NCBI RefSeq assembly: GCF_029222965.1
Contig: NZ_JARHUD010000001.1
Location: 248,001-312,000, forward strand
Direction: 5' to 3'
From: Aquibaculum arenosum
GTDB taxonomy: Bacteria > Pseudomonadota > Alphaproteobacteria > Kiloniellales > DSM-21159
Length of the DNA stretch: 64,000 nucleotides
The translations under genes were made by a program, and so were the position numbers. This document shows, piece after piece, positions 37,546-46,397 of this stretch (positions are counted from its first letter, which is position 1; each line of letters opens with the position of its first letter). The notes under the pieces were generated by a model. It worked only from the letters and a program-made list of their open reading frames with translations. It was not told the origin of the DNA and did not search any database.

Positions 37546-38579
37546 GTGTGGGCCGTCACCATCTCGCATGGGGACTGCTGGCGGTGGTCGTCATTGCCCT
37601 GGTGGCCTATGCCGAGGGCTCGCTCAGCGGCTATGAGCGCACGGTGCTCGGCTTCGCCGGCATCTACGCCATGCTGGCAATCAGCCTCAGCTTTTCCAAC
37701 GGACTGACCGGGCTTTTTTCTCTGGGCCACCCCGCCTTCATGATGGTGGGGGCCTATGTCGGGGCCGTCCTCACCTTTCCGGCCAATCGCAAGGGCTTCA
37801 TGCTGCCGGCGCTGCCGGAGTGGCTGGCGAGCGTTGAGTGGTCCCTCTTCCCGGCGACACTGGCCGGCGGCATTGCCGCCGCGCTGGTTGCGGCAATCGC
37901 GGGCTTTCCGGTGCTGCGCCTGCGTGGACACTATCTGGCGGTGGCGACCCTGGGGCTGATCATCATCCTGCGTGTCGTGATCAACAACGCCGACGGTGCC
38001 ACCCGCGGGGCGCTCGGCCTCAACGGCATACCGCGCCACACCGATCTCTGGTGGATCTTCGGCTGGCTGGCGGCGGCCTTGCTGGTTTGCTGGCGGCTCA
38101 AGCACTCCTCGATCGGGCGCAGCCTGCTGGCGATCCGGGAGAATGAGATGGCGGCCGCCTGCATGGGGGTGCCACGAGCGCGTGCCAAGCTGGCCGCCTT
38201 CTCGCTTGGGGCTTTCTTTGCCGGCGTCGGCGGCGTGCTCTGGGCGCATCTCCTGACCAATCTGACGCCGGGCTCCTTCGGGATTGCGCTGGCTTTCATG
38301 CTGGTGGTCATGGTGGTGATTGGTGGCAGCGGCAGCCTGGTTGGCGCGGCGCTGGCAGCGATCGCCCTGACCTTTCTCAGCGAAGCCCTGCGTCCTATCG
38401 AGCAGGCCATGGGCGCCTATGGTCTGGTCCAGATCGTCATTGCCGTCCTGCTGATCGCGATGTTGCTGCTGCGCCCTCAGGGCTTTTTTGGCAGCGCTGA
38501 ACCATCCTTCCTGCGGCGCAAAGCGGCAGGGTCCCGGGCCGGGAGGCCCCTTTCACCTGGTGAAGAACGGGAGGTTTGA
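37542..38579 (+). CDS. LivM-type ABC transporter permease
   Basis: The second permease, 345 residues and hydrophobic, with LSFSNGLTGLFSLGHPAFMM and the conserved LRLRGHYLAVATLGLIIIL. The coupling helix appears as LLAIRENEMAAACMGVPRAR, followed by GGSGSLVGAALAAIAL. The stop is one base before the start of the solute-binding protein gene. The C-terminal 30 residues are polar and unconserved. Confidence 0.94.
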   Translation: MSVGRHHLAWGLLAVVVIALVAYAEGSLSGYERTVLGFAGIYAMLAISLSFSNGLTGLFSLGHPAFMMVGAYVGAVLTFPANRKGFMLPALPEWLASVEWSLFPATLAGGIAAALVAAIAGFPVLRLRGHYLAVATLGLIIILRVVINNADGATRGALGLNGIPRHTDLWWIFGWLAAALLVCWRLKHSSIGRSLLAIRENEMAAACMGVPRARAKLAAFSLGAFFAGVGGVLWAHLLTNLTPGSFGIALAFMLVVMVVIGGSGSLVGAALAAIALTFLSEALRPIEQAMGAYGLVQIVIAVLLIAMLLLRPQGFFGSAEPSFLRRKAAGSRAGRPLSPGEEREV

Positions 38580-38580
38580 G

Positions 38581-39735
38581 ATGAGGTTTCGTAGTCTTTT
38601 GATGGCTGCCGGCGCGGTGGCGCTGGCGGGCGGTGCCTTCGCAACGCAGGGCGAGGCACAGGAGCCGATCCGCGTTGCGGCGCTTTATTCCCTGACCGGC
38701 GGGCTTTCGTCCCTGGACGGACCGTCGCTGAAGGGTGCTGAGTTGCACGTCGACCAGATCAACGAGGAGGGCGGGGTTCTCGGTCGTCCGCTGGAGCTTG
38801 TGGTCTTCGATACCCGCACCGACCAGCAGGTGACGGCAACGGCGGCGCAGGAGGCCGTTTCCAGCGATGTCGTCGCCGGCTTCGGCCAGTCCGACACCAC
38901 CTTCGTGATGGCGGCGGCGCCGACCTTCCAGGATGCCGGCATTCCCTTCGTCACCTCCGGCGCGACTCACCCCATGCTCCCGACCTGGGTGGGCGAGAAC
39001 ATGTTCATGGCGGCCTTTGGCGACGACGATCAGTCCTACGCCATCGCCGACTATTCCTACGACACCCTGGAGCACCGTCGGGTCTACGTCTGGACCGACA
39101 ACTCCATGGACTTCACCCGGGCGCTGACCGCCTTCTTCAAGGAACGCTTCGAGGAGCGTGGCGGCGAAATCATCGATGAAGACTTCTTCATGATGGGCGA
39201 CACCGATTTCTCGGCCCAGATCGCGCGTCTGGAAGCGGTGGAGCCGACCCCGGACGCCGTGTTCATCTCGGCCATTCCCAGCGAAGCCGGCCTGACCATC
39301 CGCCAGATCCGTGAAGCGGGCCTGGACATCCCCATCATCTCCGGTGACGGCTTCGACAGCCAGCTGGTGGCCACCGTGCCGGGGCCGGAACTGGCCAACG
39401 ACGTCTGGTTCTCCACGCACACCTACCTGGCCGACGATCGCCCGGAAGTGCAGGAGTTCATCGATGCCTACGAGGCCAAGTTCGACCATCCGCCGGAGAA
39501 TTCCTTCGCGCCGCTGGGCTATGACGCCATCGGTCTGATCGCCAATGCAATCGAGGCGGCGGGCAGCGACGATCCGGCGGCGATTCGCGATGCCTTGGAG
39601 GCCACGCGCGACTACCCGGCGGTGACCGGAACCGTGTCCTACACCCGTGAGAACATGGTGCCGCCGAAGCCGGTCTCGATCATTTCCGTGCAGAACGCGG
39701 AATTCAAGGTCGAGGACATCTGGCGTCCGGAATAA
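38581..39735 (+). CDS. LivJ/LivK-type periplasmic substrate-binding protein
   Basis: A 384-residue binding protein with a signal peptide (residues 1-26, ending GEA) and the type I periplasmic-binding fold opening IRVAALYSLTGGLSSLDGPS, KGAELHVDQINEEGG. The ATG at 38581 follows GGGAGG. It determines the substrate of the import system, but the ligand pocket (around SGATHP and DGFDSQLV) cannot be read for a specific ligand. It is followed by a GC-rich stem-loop (39749) and the glutamine-synthetase-like gene. Closest functional class: amide/urea or branched-chain amino acid binding. Confidence 0.9.
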   Translation: MRFRSLLMAAGAVALAGGAFATQGEAQEPIRVAALYSLTGGLSSLDGPSLKGAELHVDQINEEGGVLGRPLELVVFDTRTDQQVTATAAQEAVSSDVVAGFGQSDTTFVMAAAPTFQDAGIPFVTSGATHPMLPTWVGENMFMAAFGDDDQSYAIADYSYDTLEHRRVYVWTDNSMDFTRALTAFFKERFEERGGEIIDEDFFMMGDTDFSAQIARLEAVEPTPDAVFISAIPSEAGLTIRQIREAGLDIPIISGDGFDSQLVATVPGPELANDVWFSTHTYLADDRPEVQEFIDAYEAKFDHPPENSFAPLGYDAIGLIANAIEAAGSDDPAAIRDALEATRDYPAVTGTVSYTRENMVPPKPVSIISVQNAEFKVEDIWRPE

Positions 39736-39748
39736 GCCGACGCCTTCG

Positions 39749-39772
39749 GGCCGGGGAGTCCGCTCCCCGGCC
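39749..39772 (+). terminator. GC-rich stem-loop between the binding protein and the ligase gene
   Basis: GGCCGGGGAG (39749-39758) and CTCCCCGGCC (39763-39772) form a perfect 10-bp stem with a TCCG loop. The tail GGATTTACGTT lacks a continuous T-run, so complete termination is unlikely. Such hairpins often protect the upstream mRNA of binding-protein genes and lower downstream expression. Confidence 0.5.
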
Positions 39773-39810
39773 GGATTTACGTTCTTTCGTGAAATTTGGG
39801 GGTATGACCC

Positions 39811-41130
39811 GTGGCAATCGAACCTGAGAAGCTGCTCTACATCTGCTGTTCCGACATCGCCGGGCAGGTGCGGGGCAAGGGCTTCCCGGCGCGCGATCTG
39901 GAGAACAGGCGGCGCTTCGGGGTCGGCTGGACGCCGACCAACACCATGATCAACTGCCTGGGCCGTATCCCCGCGACGCCCTTCGGCCCCCATGGCGACC
40001 TCTTCCTTGTGCCCATGGCAGAGGGCGAAGTGCGCTTGGACTTCGGTGACGGCATGCCGGAGGAGCACTGGTTCATCGGCGAGATCCGCAATTTGGATGG
40101 CACTGATTGGGACTGCTGTCTGCGCTCCTTCCTGCGCCGGACGCTGGACGAACTGGAGGCGGAAACCGGCCTGCGCGTGCTGGCCAGTTTCGAGCATGAG
40201 TTTTATCTCGACGGCGCCGAGGAACGCAGCGGCGATTCCTACGCGCTCAGTTCCATGCGCGGTATCGAAGCCTTCTCGGCCGAGTTTGTTGGCGCCCTGC
40301 GGGCCAACGGCCTGGAGCCCGATACCTACCTGCCCGAATATGGCACCCAGCAGTACGAGATTACGATCGATCCGGCGATGGGGCTGGAGGCCGCTGACCG
40401 TGCGGTGAAGCTACGTGAAATTTGCCGCGCCACGGCCCAGCGGCATGGCATGCGCGCCAGCTTCTCGCCACTGGTCACCCGCGGCGTCGCCGGCAACGGC
40501 GTGCACATCCACTTCAGCCTACAGGATCGCGAGGGCCGTCCCGTGACCTGGGATCCGGATGGGCCGGGGGAACTCTCCCAGGCCGCTGGTTCCTTTGCCG
40601 CCGGCATTCTGCGCCATGTGCGCGCGCTCTGCGCCATCACCGCACCCAGCGTGATCTCCTACGATCGGCTGCGGCCTCATTCCTGGTCGGCCTTCTGGGG
40701 CAATCTGGGTCTGCGCGACCGCGAAGCCTTGCTGCGTATCTGCCCCTATCCCCACGCCGATGACGTTGACCCGGCCCCGCGGTTCAATCTCGAATTCCGT
40801 GCCGCCGATGCCGCAGCCAGTCCCTATCTGCAGCTGGCCGTGCTGATCCGCGCGGGCCTGCAGGGCTTGCGCGAGAAGCTGCCTACACCGCCGATTACCG
40901 AAGGCGATCCGGAGGCCTTGGGCGAGGCAAAGCGACGGGAGATGGGCATCCACGATCTGCCGCGTTCGCTCGACGAGGCCCTTGCCGCGCTGGAAGAAGA
41001 CGAGACAGTGAGCGGCTGGCTGGGTCCGGTTCTGCTGGAGGCCTACCTGCAGCACAAGCGGGGTGAAATGGGCATGCTTGCCGGGCGCGATGAGGCCGAA
41101 ATCTGCCGCATCTATGCCGAGGCTTACTGA
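39811..41130 (+). CDS. Glutamine synthetase family protein (GlnA-like ligase)
   Basis: A 439-residue member of the glutamine synthetase superfamily. The catalytic Glu pair lies in ASFEHEFYLDG, the second acidic motif in YGTQQYEITID, the loop His in GNGVHIHFSLQ, and the C-terminal substrate Arg in FNLEFRAADAAASPYLQL. The short N-terminal domain and the divergence from GlnA suggest a gamma-glutamyl-amide (PuuA-like) or other carboxylate-amine ligase. The GTG at 39811 follows GGGGGT seven bases upstream. It is ten bases before the FGase-like gene, in the operon with the liv genes. The substrate is unknown. Confidence 0.84.
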   Translation: MAIEPEKLLYICCSDIAGQVRGKGFPARDLENRRRFGVGWTPTNTMINCLGRIPATPFGPHGDLFLVPMAEGEVRLDFGDGMPEEHWFIGEIRNLDGTDWDCCLRSFLRRTLDELEAETGLRVLASFEHEFYLDGAEERSGDSYALSSMRGIEAFSAEFVGALRANGLEPDTYLPEYGTQQYEITIDPAMGLEAADRAVKLREICRATAQRHGMRASFSPLVTRGVAGNGVHIHFSLQDREGRPVTWDPDGPGELSQAAGSFAAGILRHVRALCAITAPSVISYDRLRPHSWSAFWGNLGLRDREALLRICPYPHADDVDPAPRFNLEFRAADAAASPYLQLAVLIRAGLQGLREKLPTPPITEGDPEALGEAKRREMGIHDLPRSLDEALAALEEDETVSGWLGPVLLEAYLQHKRGEMGMLAGRDEAEICRIYAEAY

Positions 41131-41140
41131 GGACAGCACT

Positions 41141-41944
41141 ATGGGCAGCGATGCCACCCTTTCCACCCTGTTCGGTCCCTCTGATCCGCCGCCGGTGGGC
41201 GAGCTTGCAGGTGCCGACGACAGCCCCTTCTTCCTGGTCTGCGACCACGCCGGCAATGCGGTGCCGGCAATTCTGGAGGGGCTCGGCCTGCCACAGGCCG
41301 AGCGGGAACGTCACATTGCCATCGATCGCGGTGCGCTGGCAGTCGCGAAGAATCTGGCGGCGCGGCTGCAGGCGCCGCTGGTTTATCAGCGCTATTCCCG
41401 CCTGGTGATCGACTGCAACCGCAAGCCGGAGGCCGGTGATTCGATCCCCGCCGTGTCCGATGCGACCGAGGTTCCGGCCAATCAGGGGCTGGACCCCGCA
41501 GCGCGGCAAGTCCGGCATGACGCGATCCTCAAGCCCTACCACGACCGGATCAGGGCGCTGCTCGATGCCCGGGCTGAGGCGGGTCGGCCAACGCTGTTCG
41601 TCTCCGTGCATTCCTTCACGCCGGAACTGCGCGCACGCCCACTAGAGCGCCCCTGGGACCTCGGCCTCTGCTGGGGCGATGACCGGCGTTTCAATGATCT
41701 GGTGCTGGCGGCCCTGGAAGAACAGGCAACGGACCTGCGCCTCGGCCGCAACGAGCCCTATGGCGTCGACATGGTGAACGACTATTCGATCCCCGTGCAC
41801 GCGGAGGGCCGCGGCCTGCCCTATGTGGAGTTCGAGATGCGCCAGGATCACCTGGAGGATGCAGCCGCGCCGGAACGCTGGGCCGAGCGGTTGGAGCGGG
41901 CGCTGCGTCTGGCGGCGGAACGCTTTTTCAAGCAGGAAGGATAA
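41141..41944 (+). CDS. N-formylglutamate amidohydrolase-like protein
   Basis: A 267-residue FGase-family hydrolase. It begins with the conserved DHAGNAVPAILEGLGLP (FLVCDHAGN), then YQRYSRLVIDCNRKP, LFVSVHSFTP and RNEPYGVDMVNDYS, all family blocks with putative zinc ligands. FGase proper cleaves N-formyl-L-glutamate in histidine degradation, but no hut genes are here. In this operon it may act on another N-acyl or gamma-glutamyl product. The ATG at 41141 follows GAGGAC. It is three bases before the cysteine hydrolase gene. Confidence 0.84.
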   Translation: MGSDATLSTLFGPSDPPPVGELAGADDSPFFLVCDHAGNAVPAILEGLGLPQAERERHIAIDRGALAVAKNLAARLQAPLVYQRYSRLVIDCNRKPEAGDSIPAVSDATEVPANQGLDPAARQVRHDAILKPYHDRIRALLDARAEAGRPTLFVSVHSFTPELRARPLERPWDLGLCWGDDRRFNDLVLAALEEQATDLRLGRNEPYGVDMVNDYSIPVHAEGRGLPYVEFEMRQDHLEDAAAPERWAERLERALRLAAERFFKQEG

Positions 41945-41947
41945 GCC

Positions 41948-42562
41948 ATGAGCCGTCCCGCGCCCTTGGACCGCGATGCGCCGATCGATCCCAGCCGGAC
42001 GGCGCTGCTGCTGATCGACGTGCAGAAGGGTATTTTCCATCCGGGCGCGGCCGAAGCCCGGCCCTACTTCCACAAGTCGGCAAGCGAGATCGCCGTGCCC
42101 AACATGGTTCGGTTGCTGGCCGCTGCTCGCAGCAGCGGCCTGGAGGTGGTGCACACGGTGATCCAGAGCCTGACCGCCGACGGGCGTGATCGCAGCCTCG
42201 ATTACAAGCTGACCGGCTTCAACTTTCCGCCGGGCAGCCGGGAAGCCGAGGTCTGTGACGAGGTGGCGCCGCAGGGGGATGAAATGGTGCTGCCCAAGAC
42301 CTCATCCAGCCTCTTCAACTCGACGATCTTCGAGTACCTGCTGCGCAACATCGGCCTGGACAGCGTCATCGTCACCGGCTTCCTCACCGACCAGTGCGTC
42401 GACCACACCGTGCGCGACGGGGCGGATAGGGGCTTCCGGATGATCTGCCCCATTGATGCCTGCACCACCGATTCCCGGGAGCGGCACGAGAATGCCCTGG
42501 CTGCCTTCCGCGGGTACTGCCGACAAGCGACCACCGAGGAACTCGTGAAGGAATTCTCCTGA
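41948..42562 (+). CDS. Isochorismatase-family cysteine hydrolase (paralogue 2)
   Basis: A 204-residue cysteine hydrolase with catalytic Asp in TALLLIDVQKGIF, Lys in DEMVLPKTSSSLFN and Cys in GFLTDQCVDHTVRDG. It shares SLTADGRDRSLDYKLTG, VAPQGDEM and the TDQCV block with the enzyme at 33297. It is the last gene of the liv-type operon, three bases after the FGase-like gene. The family hydrolyses amides, carbamoyl compounds or isochorismate; the operon suggests release of ammonia or an amine from the imported compound. Confidence 0.88.
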   Translation: MSRPAPLDRDAPIDPSRTALLLIDVQKGIFHPGAAEARPYFHKSASEIAVPNMVRLLAAARSSGLEVVHTVIQSLTADGRDRSLDYKLTGFNFPPGSREAEVCDEVAPQGDEMVLPKTSSSLFNSTIFEYLLRNIGLDSVIVTGFLTDQCVDHTVRDGADRGFRMICPIDACTTDSRERHENALAAFRGYCRQATTEELVKEFS

Positions 42563-42574
42563 GCGCTGCAGCGG

Positions 42575-43222
42575 TCAGCGCACCTCCGTGTCGGGAGGTG
42601 GATCGCTGGCAGGTGTGACGACCTTGGCAGTGGCCTCCTTGCGCAGCCGGCGCAGCAGCAGCCACCCGATCAGCAGGGTGAGCAGCGTGAAGAGCAGCAT
42701 CCAGGTCAGGTTGTCTGTCAGGTCGGCCAGGCTCTGGACGCTGCGGCTGAACAGCAGGCCCAACCCGAAATAGAGACCGATCCAAGTGCTCAGCCCAAGA
42801 AAGTCCCAGATCGCAAAGCGCGGCCAAGGGTAGCGGGTGAGCCCGGTGGCCAGATTGACCCAGGGACCCAGGGGAGAGAGCAGCCATCGGCTGAAATAGA
42901 TGCCTGGGCCTCCCCAGCGCCACACCAGCGCTTCTGCTTTGTCGAAAGTTCTGGCCGCACGCGGGCGCCGGGTCAGCCTGTGCAGGACGAGGTTGCCGCC
43001 CAGTCGTCCGAGCAAGTAGCCGGTCTGGTCGCCAATCACCGCCCCGGAGATGCCGGCAAACAGAAGTGGCCAGAGCTCCATCTCCCCCTGACCCACGAAG
43101 GACCCGAGCGCCATCAGCAGGAGGGAAGTGGGGAAGGGCATGCCCAGACAGTTGGCGATCAGGATGCCGAACAGCGCGATCGCCCCATGATCCACGACGA
43201 GATCGACCAGCTCCTCGCTCAC
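42575..43222 (-). CDS. DedA family membrane protein
   Basis: A 215-residue integral membrane protein with the DedA/SNARE-associated pattern: GMPFPTSLLLMALGSFVGQG, FAGISGAVIGDQTGYLLGRL and the later FSRWLLSPLGPWVNLATGL. DedA proteins include undecaprenyl-phosphate and lipid flippases, and several confer cation or antibiotic tolerance. The start is a GTG at 43222 overlapping the upstream gene's stop. It converges with the cysteine hydrolase gene. The substrate lipid is an inference from the family. Confidence 0.88.
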   Translation of the reverse strand: MSEELVDLVVDHGAIALFGILIANCLGMPFPTSLLLMALGSFVGQGEMELWPLLFAGISGAVIGDQTGYLLGRLGGNLVLHRLTRRPRAARTFDKAEALVWRWGGPGIYFSRWLLSPLGPWVNLATGLTRYPWPRFAIWDFLGLSTWIGLYFGLGLLFSRSVQSLADLTDNLTWMLLFTLLTLLIGWLLLRRLRKEATAKVVTPASDPPPDTEVR

Positions 43223-43602
43223 GGCTCGGCCTCGCTTGCCCCGTTGGACGGTGGCGGGCGGGCCACCTCGCCGCGGGCCATGGCAATCGCGTGCTCCAGT
43301 CGCAGGCGCAGGGCGTCGAGCGGCAGCTTCCGTTCCTCGGCAATCTCGGCGAGGGGACGCCGGTCCGGCGGTTCAGGCGGCAGGTCGAGGGCTTGGTGCA
43401 GGTCTGCCACCGGCACCTCGTAAGCATGCGCCAGATAGCCGAGCGTCATCCAGCCCTTGATGGGTTCCTGGGGTGTCTCCGACCAGTGCCGGGCATTTTC
43501 CACAAAGCGTCCCGCAAAGAACCCGCTGGCCGCTGCCGTCGCCAGGAACAATGCGAACAGCAGCCAGTGGGTTCGGGTGAGCGGTGGGAGCGCCAGCTTC
43601 AT
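43219..43602 (-). CDS. Hypothetical single-pass membrane protein with a helical tail
   Basis: A 127-residue protein with a single N-terminal membrane helix (residues 12-33, LLFALFLATAAASGFFAG). A soluble region follows with two similar short helical units, YLAHAYEVPVADLHQAL and LAEIAEERKLPLDALRLRL, the pattern of small HTH-like repeats seen after membrane anchors. The ATG at 43602 follows GGAAGGC six bases upstream. It is coupled to dedA by a GTGA overlap and may act with it. I recognise no named family. Confidence 0.6.
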   Translation of the reverse strand: MKLALPPLTRTHWLLFALFLATAAASGFFAGRFVENARHWSETPQEPIKGWMTLGYLAHAYEVPVADLHQALDLPPEPPDRRPLAEIAEERKLPLDALRLRLEHAIAMARGEVARPPPSNGASEAEP

Positions 43603-43675
43603 GGGACGCCTTCCTTCCCGCGGCGGGAGGCCCCGGTCCCGGTCGGTCATTCCGCCGGGACCGTGACGTGGAGGA

Positions 43676-45346
43676 TCAGCGGGCTTCCGCCTCCGTCCTG
43701 ATGGCGGTCAGCGTCTTGGCCGGGGTGATCGCGTCGGGATCGATCTGCAGTTCGAGCAGCGCCGGCTTGCCGGACTCCCAGGCTCGTTCAAAGGCCGCCT
43801 CGAACTGTTCGGTATGGGTGACCGTCTCGCCGTAGGCGCCATAGGCGCGGGCAAGCGCCGCGAAGTCGGGATTCTTCAGATCGGTGGCGCTGACCCGTCG
43901 CGGATAGTCCCGCTCCTGATGCATGCGGATGGTGCCGTACATGCCGTTGTTCACCAGGATGATGATGATCGGCAGGTCGTACTGCACCGCCGTCGCCAGC
44001 TCCTGCCCGTTCATCATGAAGCAGCCGTCGCCGGCAAAGGCCACCACCGGGCGGTCACGGTGGAGCCGCTTGGCGGCCACGGCGGCCGGCGTGCCGTAGC
44101 CCATGGAGCCGGACGTGGGGGCGAGCTGGGTGTGATCGCCGCGATAACGGTAGAAGCGGTGCACCCAGGCGGTGTAGTTGCCGGCGCCGTTGCAGATCAC
44201 CGTCTCCGGCGGCAGGCGCTCGCGCAGCCAGCCGAGTATCTCGCCGAGCTGCAGTTCGCCCGGAATCGTCGGCGGTGTGGTCCAGGCCAGGTAGTCCTCA
44301 CGCGCCTGGCGTGTGGCCTCGGCCCAGGGGCGTGCGCTCTTCGGCTCCAACTCGGCCAGAGCGCGCAGGGCCGGCGCCGCACCGGCGTTGATCGCAAGCG
44401 TCGGCTGATAGACGCGGCCCAGCTCCTCGGCGCCAGCGTAGACGTGCACCAGCTTCTGCTTGGGGCGGGGGATGTCGAGCAGGGTGTAGCCGCTGCTGGT
44501 CATCTCGCCCAGGCGGGCGCCGATCACCAGCAGGAGGTCGGCCTCCTTGACTCGCTTTGCCAGTTTCGGGTTCACGCCGATGCCCACGTCGCCGACATAG
44601 TTCGGATGGCTGTTGTCGATGCAGTCCTGACGGCGGAAAACCGCCGCAACCGGCAGGTCCCAGGCTTCGGCGAAACGCTGCAGGTCGGCACGAGCCTCTG
44701 GCGTGCGTCCGTCGCCGACCATCACCAGCGGCCTTTCCGCCTGGCTCAACAGCTCGGCCAGGCGCTCGATCTGCTTGGCGCCGGGGTGGGGCTGCACGGG
44801 CTCGAAGGTCTCGACCCCCTTGGGCTCGACCATGTCTCGCAGCATGTCTTCCGGCAGCGCCAGCACCACCGGCCCCGGGCGACCGCTGGTGGCGGTGTAG
44901 AAGGCCCGGGTGACGAACTCGGGAATGCGCTCGGCCTGATCGATCTGGGCGGCCCACTTCACCATGGGGCCGAAGACCTTGCGATAGTCGATCTCCTGGA
45001 AGGCTTCGCGCTCGAAGTCGCCCCGCGCGACCTGACCGACGAAGAGAATCATCGGGGTGGAATCCTGCGCGGCGATGTGCACGCCGGGGCTGGCGTTGGT
45101 GGCGCCGGGACCGCGGGTCACGAAGCAGATGCCGGGCCGGCCCGTCATCTTGCCATAGGCATCGGCCATCATCGCGGCACCACCCTCCTGGCGGCACACG
45201 GTGACCTCGATGGCCGTGCTGTCGTGCAGTGCGTCCAGCACCGCGAGATAGCTCTCGCCGGGTACGCAGTAGAGATGATCGACGCCGTGGGTTTCGAGAC
45301 AGTCGACCAGAAGCTGGCCGCCGGTCCGCATATTCGGTTTCTGCAT
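43676..45346 (-). CDS. Thiamine-diphosphate-dependent enzyme (acetolactate synthase-like)
   Basis: A 556-residue ThDP enzyme with the three expected domains. The N-terminal Pyr domain holds the catalytic Glu in VTVCRQEGGAAMMADAYG. The middle domain follows, and the C-terminal PP domain carries AGDGCFMMNGQELATAV ending in VNNGMYGTIR, the ThDP-magnesium motif. The layout matches acetolactate synthase large subunits, but no small regulatory subunit is adjacent, so sulfoacetaldehyde acetyltransferase, glyoxylate carboligase or another decarboxylase remain possible. The ATG at 45346 is preferred over an upstream ATG at 45427 that adds 27 unconserved residues. It appears monocistronic. Confidence 0.85.
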   Translation of the reverse strand: MQKPNMRTGGQLLVDCLETHGVDHLYCVPGESYLAVLDALHDSTAIEVTVCRQEGGAAMMADAYGKMTGRPGICFVTRGPGATNASPGVHIAAQDSTPMILFVGQVARGDFEREAFQEIDYRKVFGPMVKWAAQIDQAERIPEFVTRAFYTATSGRPGPVVLALPEDMLRDMVEPKGVETFEPVQPHPGAKQIERLAELLSQAERPLVMVGDGRTPEARADLQRFAEAWDLPVAAVFRRQDCIDNSHPNYVGDVGIGVNPKLAKRVKEADLLLVIGARLGEMTSSGYTLLDIPRPKQKLVHVYAGAEELGRVYQPTLAINAGAAPALRALAELEPKSARPWAEATRQAREDYLAWTTPPTIPGELQLGEILGWLRERLPPETVICNGAGNYTAWVHRFYRYRGDHTQLAPTSGSMGYGTPAAVAAKRLHRDRPVVAFAGDGCFMMNGQELATAVQYDLPIIIILVNNGMYGTIRMHQERDYPRRVSATDLKNPDFAALARAYGAYGETVTHTEQFEAAFERAWESGKPALLELQIDPDAITPAKTLTAIRTEAEAR

Positions 45347-45479
45347 GGAGCCCTTCGCCGGTAGGTCTTTTGAACAGGCGCGCATGATGGTGCCTGCGAC
45401 CGGGGCGATCAAGGCGCGCCGCGCCAATGAAGGGCCGGCGCCGGCACTTCCGGCGCTCTTCCCGCCGACCCGGGCGCAG

Positions 45480-46397
45480 CTACATTGCTTCTTGGTTTGT
45501 GGTTATGTCGCTGGCCGGCAGGGGCGTGAGCAGCGGCACGTTGTCCATGCCGCCAGACGTGCTCTCCCCGGTTTCGGCAGTCATCCCGCCACCGGTCGGC
45601 GGCATCATGGTGATGGGGGCGCCGCGCAAGGCACCGCGAACCTGGGCAGCGACGGACTGCGCCGAACGCCCGGCGTCCCGGCCGGTGAGTGCAAAGGTGA
45701 TGGGGCCCTCGCGCCAATAGGCCAGGGTGCCGCTGTCCTGCTGGGTGCTGGAGATCGCCGGTGGGGTGCCCCCCGCACCGGGCAGCAGGAAGAGGCTGGT
45801 GCGTTCCCCGGCACCGTCCGTATAGATCAACTGCACGCCGGGAATGCCCCTCTCGTCCGTGCCACGCATGCCGACCAGGCGCAGGCCCAGGGGCGAGAGG
45901 TCGGGGGTGGGGATTCGCAGGGTGACGTCGCCCTCCTGCTCGGCGGCGACGGCCTTGGGGATCAGGGCCGAACTGTCCACGTTGCTGGCGGCGACTTCCG
46001 GTTTTGGCGACCAGTCGGAGTGCAGCGCCAGCGACGCCTCCACCAGCGCCTGTGATGGCTGTGGCGGTCCGACACTGGACTCATTGAGACTCCAGCCGAG
46101 AAAGCCGGCGGCCGCGAGCGATGCCGCAAAGGCGCCGTAGCGCAGCGAGCGTCTCCAGAAGGGAGGCGCCGAGCGCGGCTCTAACGCCGCTGCCAACCGA
46201 TCGGGCAGGGGTTCGGTCACGGTGTGGTCGTAGGCGGCCCGGATGATCCGGTTCTGTGCCTCGTAATCCGCCACGCGTTGTGCGGCATGGGGATTGTCGC
46301 GCAGGTATGCGGCCACCTCCTCCCGCCGCAGGGGATCCAGAAGTCCGTCTGCATAGGCGAGGAGATCGAGCTCTTCGATCGTCCGGCCTTGTGTCAC
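45480..46397 (-). CDS. Anti-sigma factor (membrane-anchored)
   Basis: A 305-residue protein with an N-terminal anti-sigma-like helical domain (ELDLLAYADGLLDPLRREEV, AAYLRDNPHAAQRVADYEAQ) and no zinc Cys-x2-Cys. A single membrane helix (residues 84-104, YGAFAASLAAAGFLGWSL) and a periplasmic domain with low-complexity ends follow. The gene overlaps the ECF sigma gene with ATGA, the standard arrangement for a cognate pair. Release of the sigma factor on an envelope signal is the family inference. Confidence 0.85.
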   Translation of the reverse strand: MTQGRTIEELDLLAYADGLLDPLRREEVAAYLRDNPHAAQRVADYEAQNRIIRAAYDHTVTEPLPDRLAAALEPRSAPPFWRRSLRYGAFAASLAAAGFLGWSLNESSVGPPQPSQALVEASLALHSDWSPKPEVAASNVDSSALIPKAVAAEQEGDVTLRIPTPDLSPLGLRLVGMRGTDERGIPGVQLIYTDGAGERTSLFLLPGAGGTPPAISSTQQDSGTLAYWREGPITFALTGRDAGRSAQSVAAQVRGALRGAPITMMPPTGGGMTAETGESTSGGMDNVPLLTPLPASDITTNQEAM

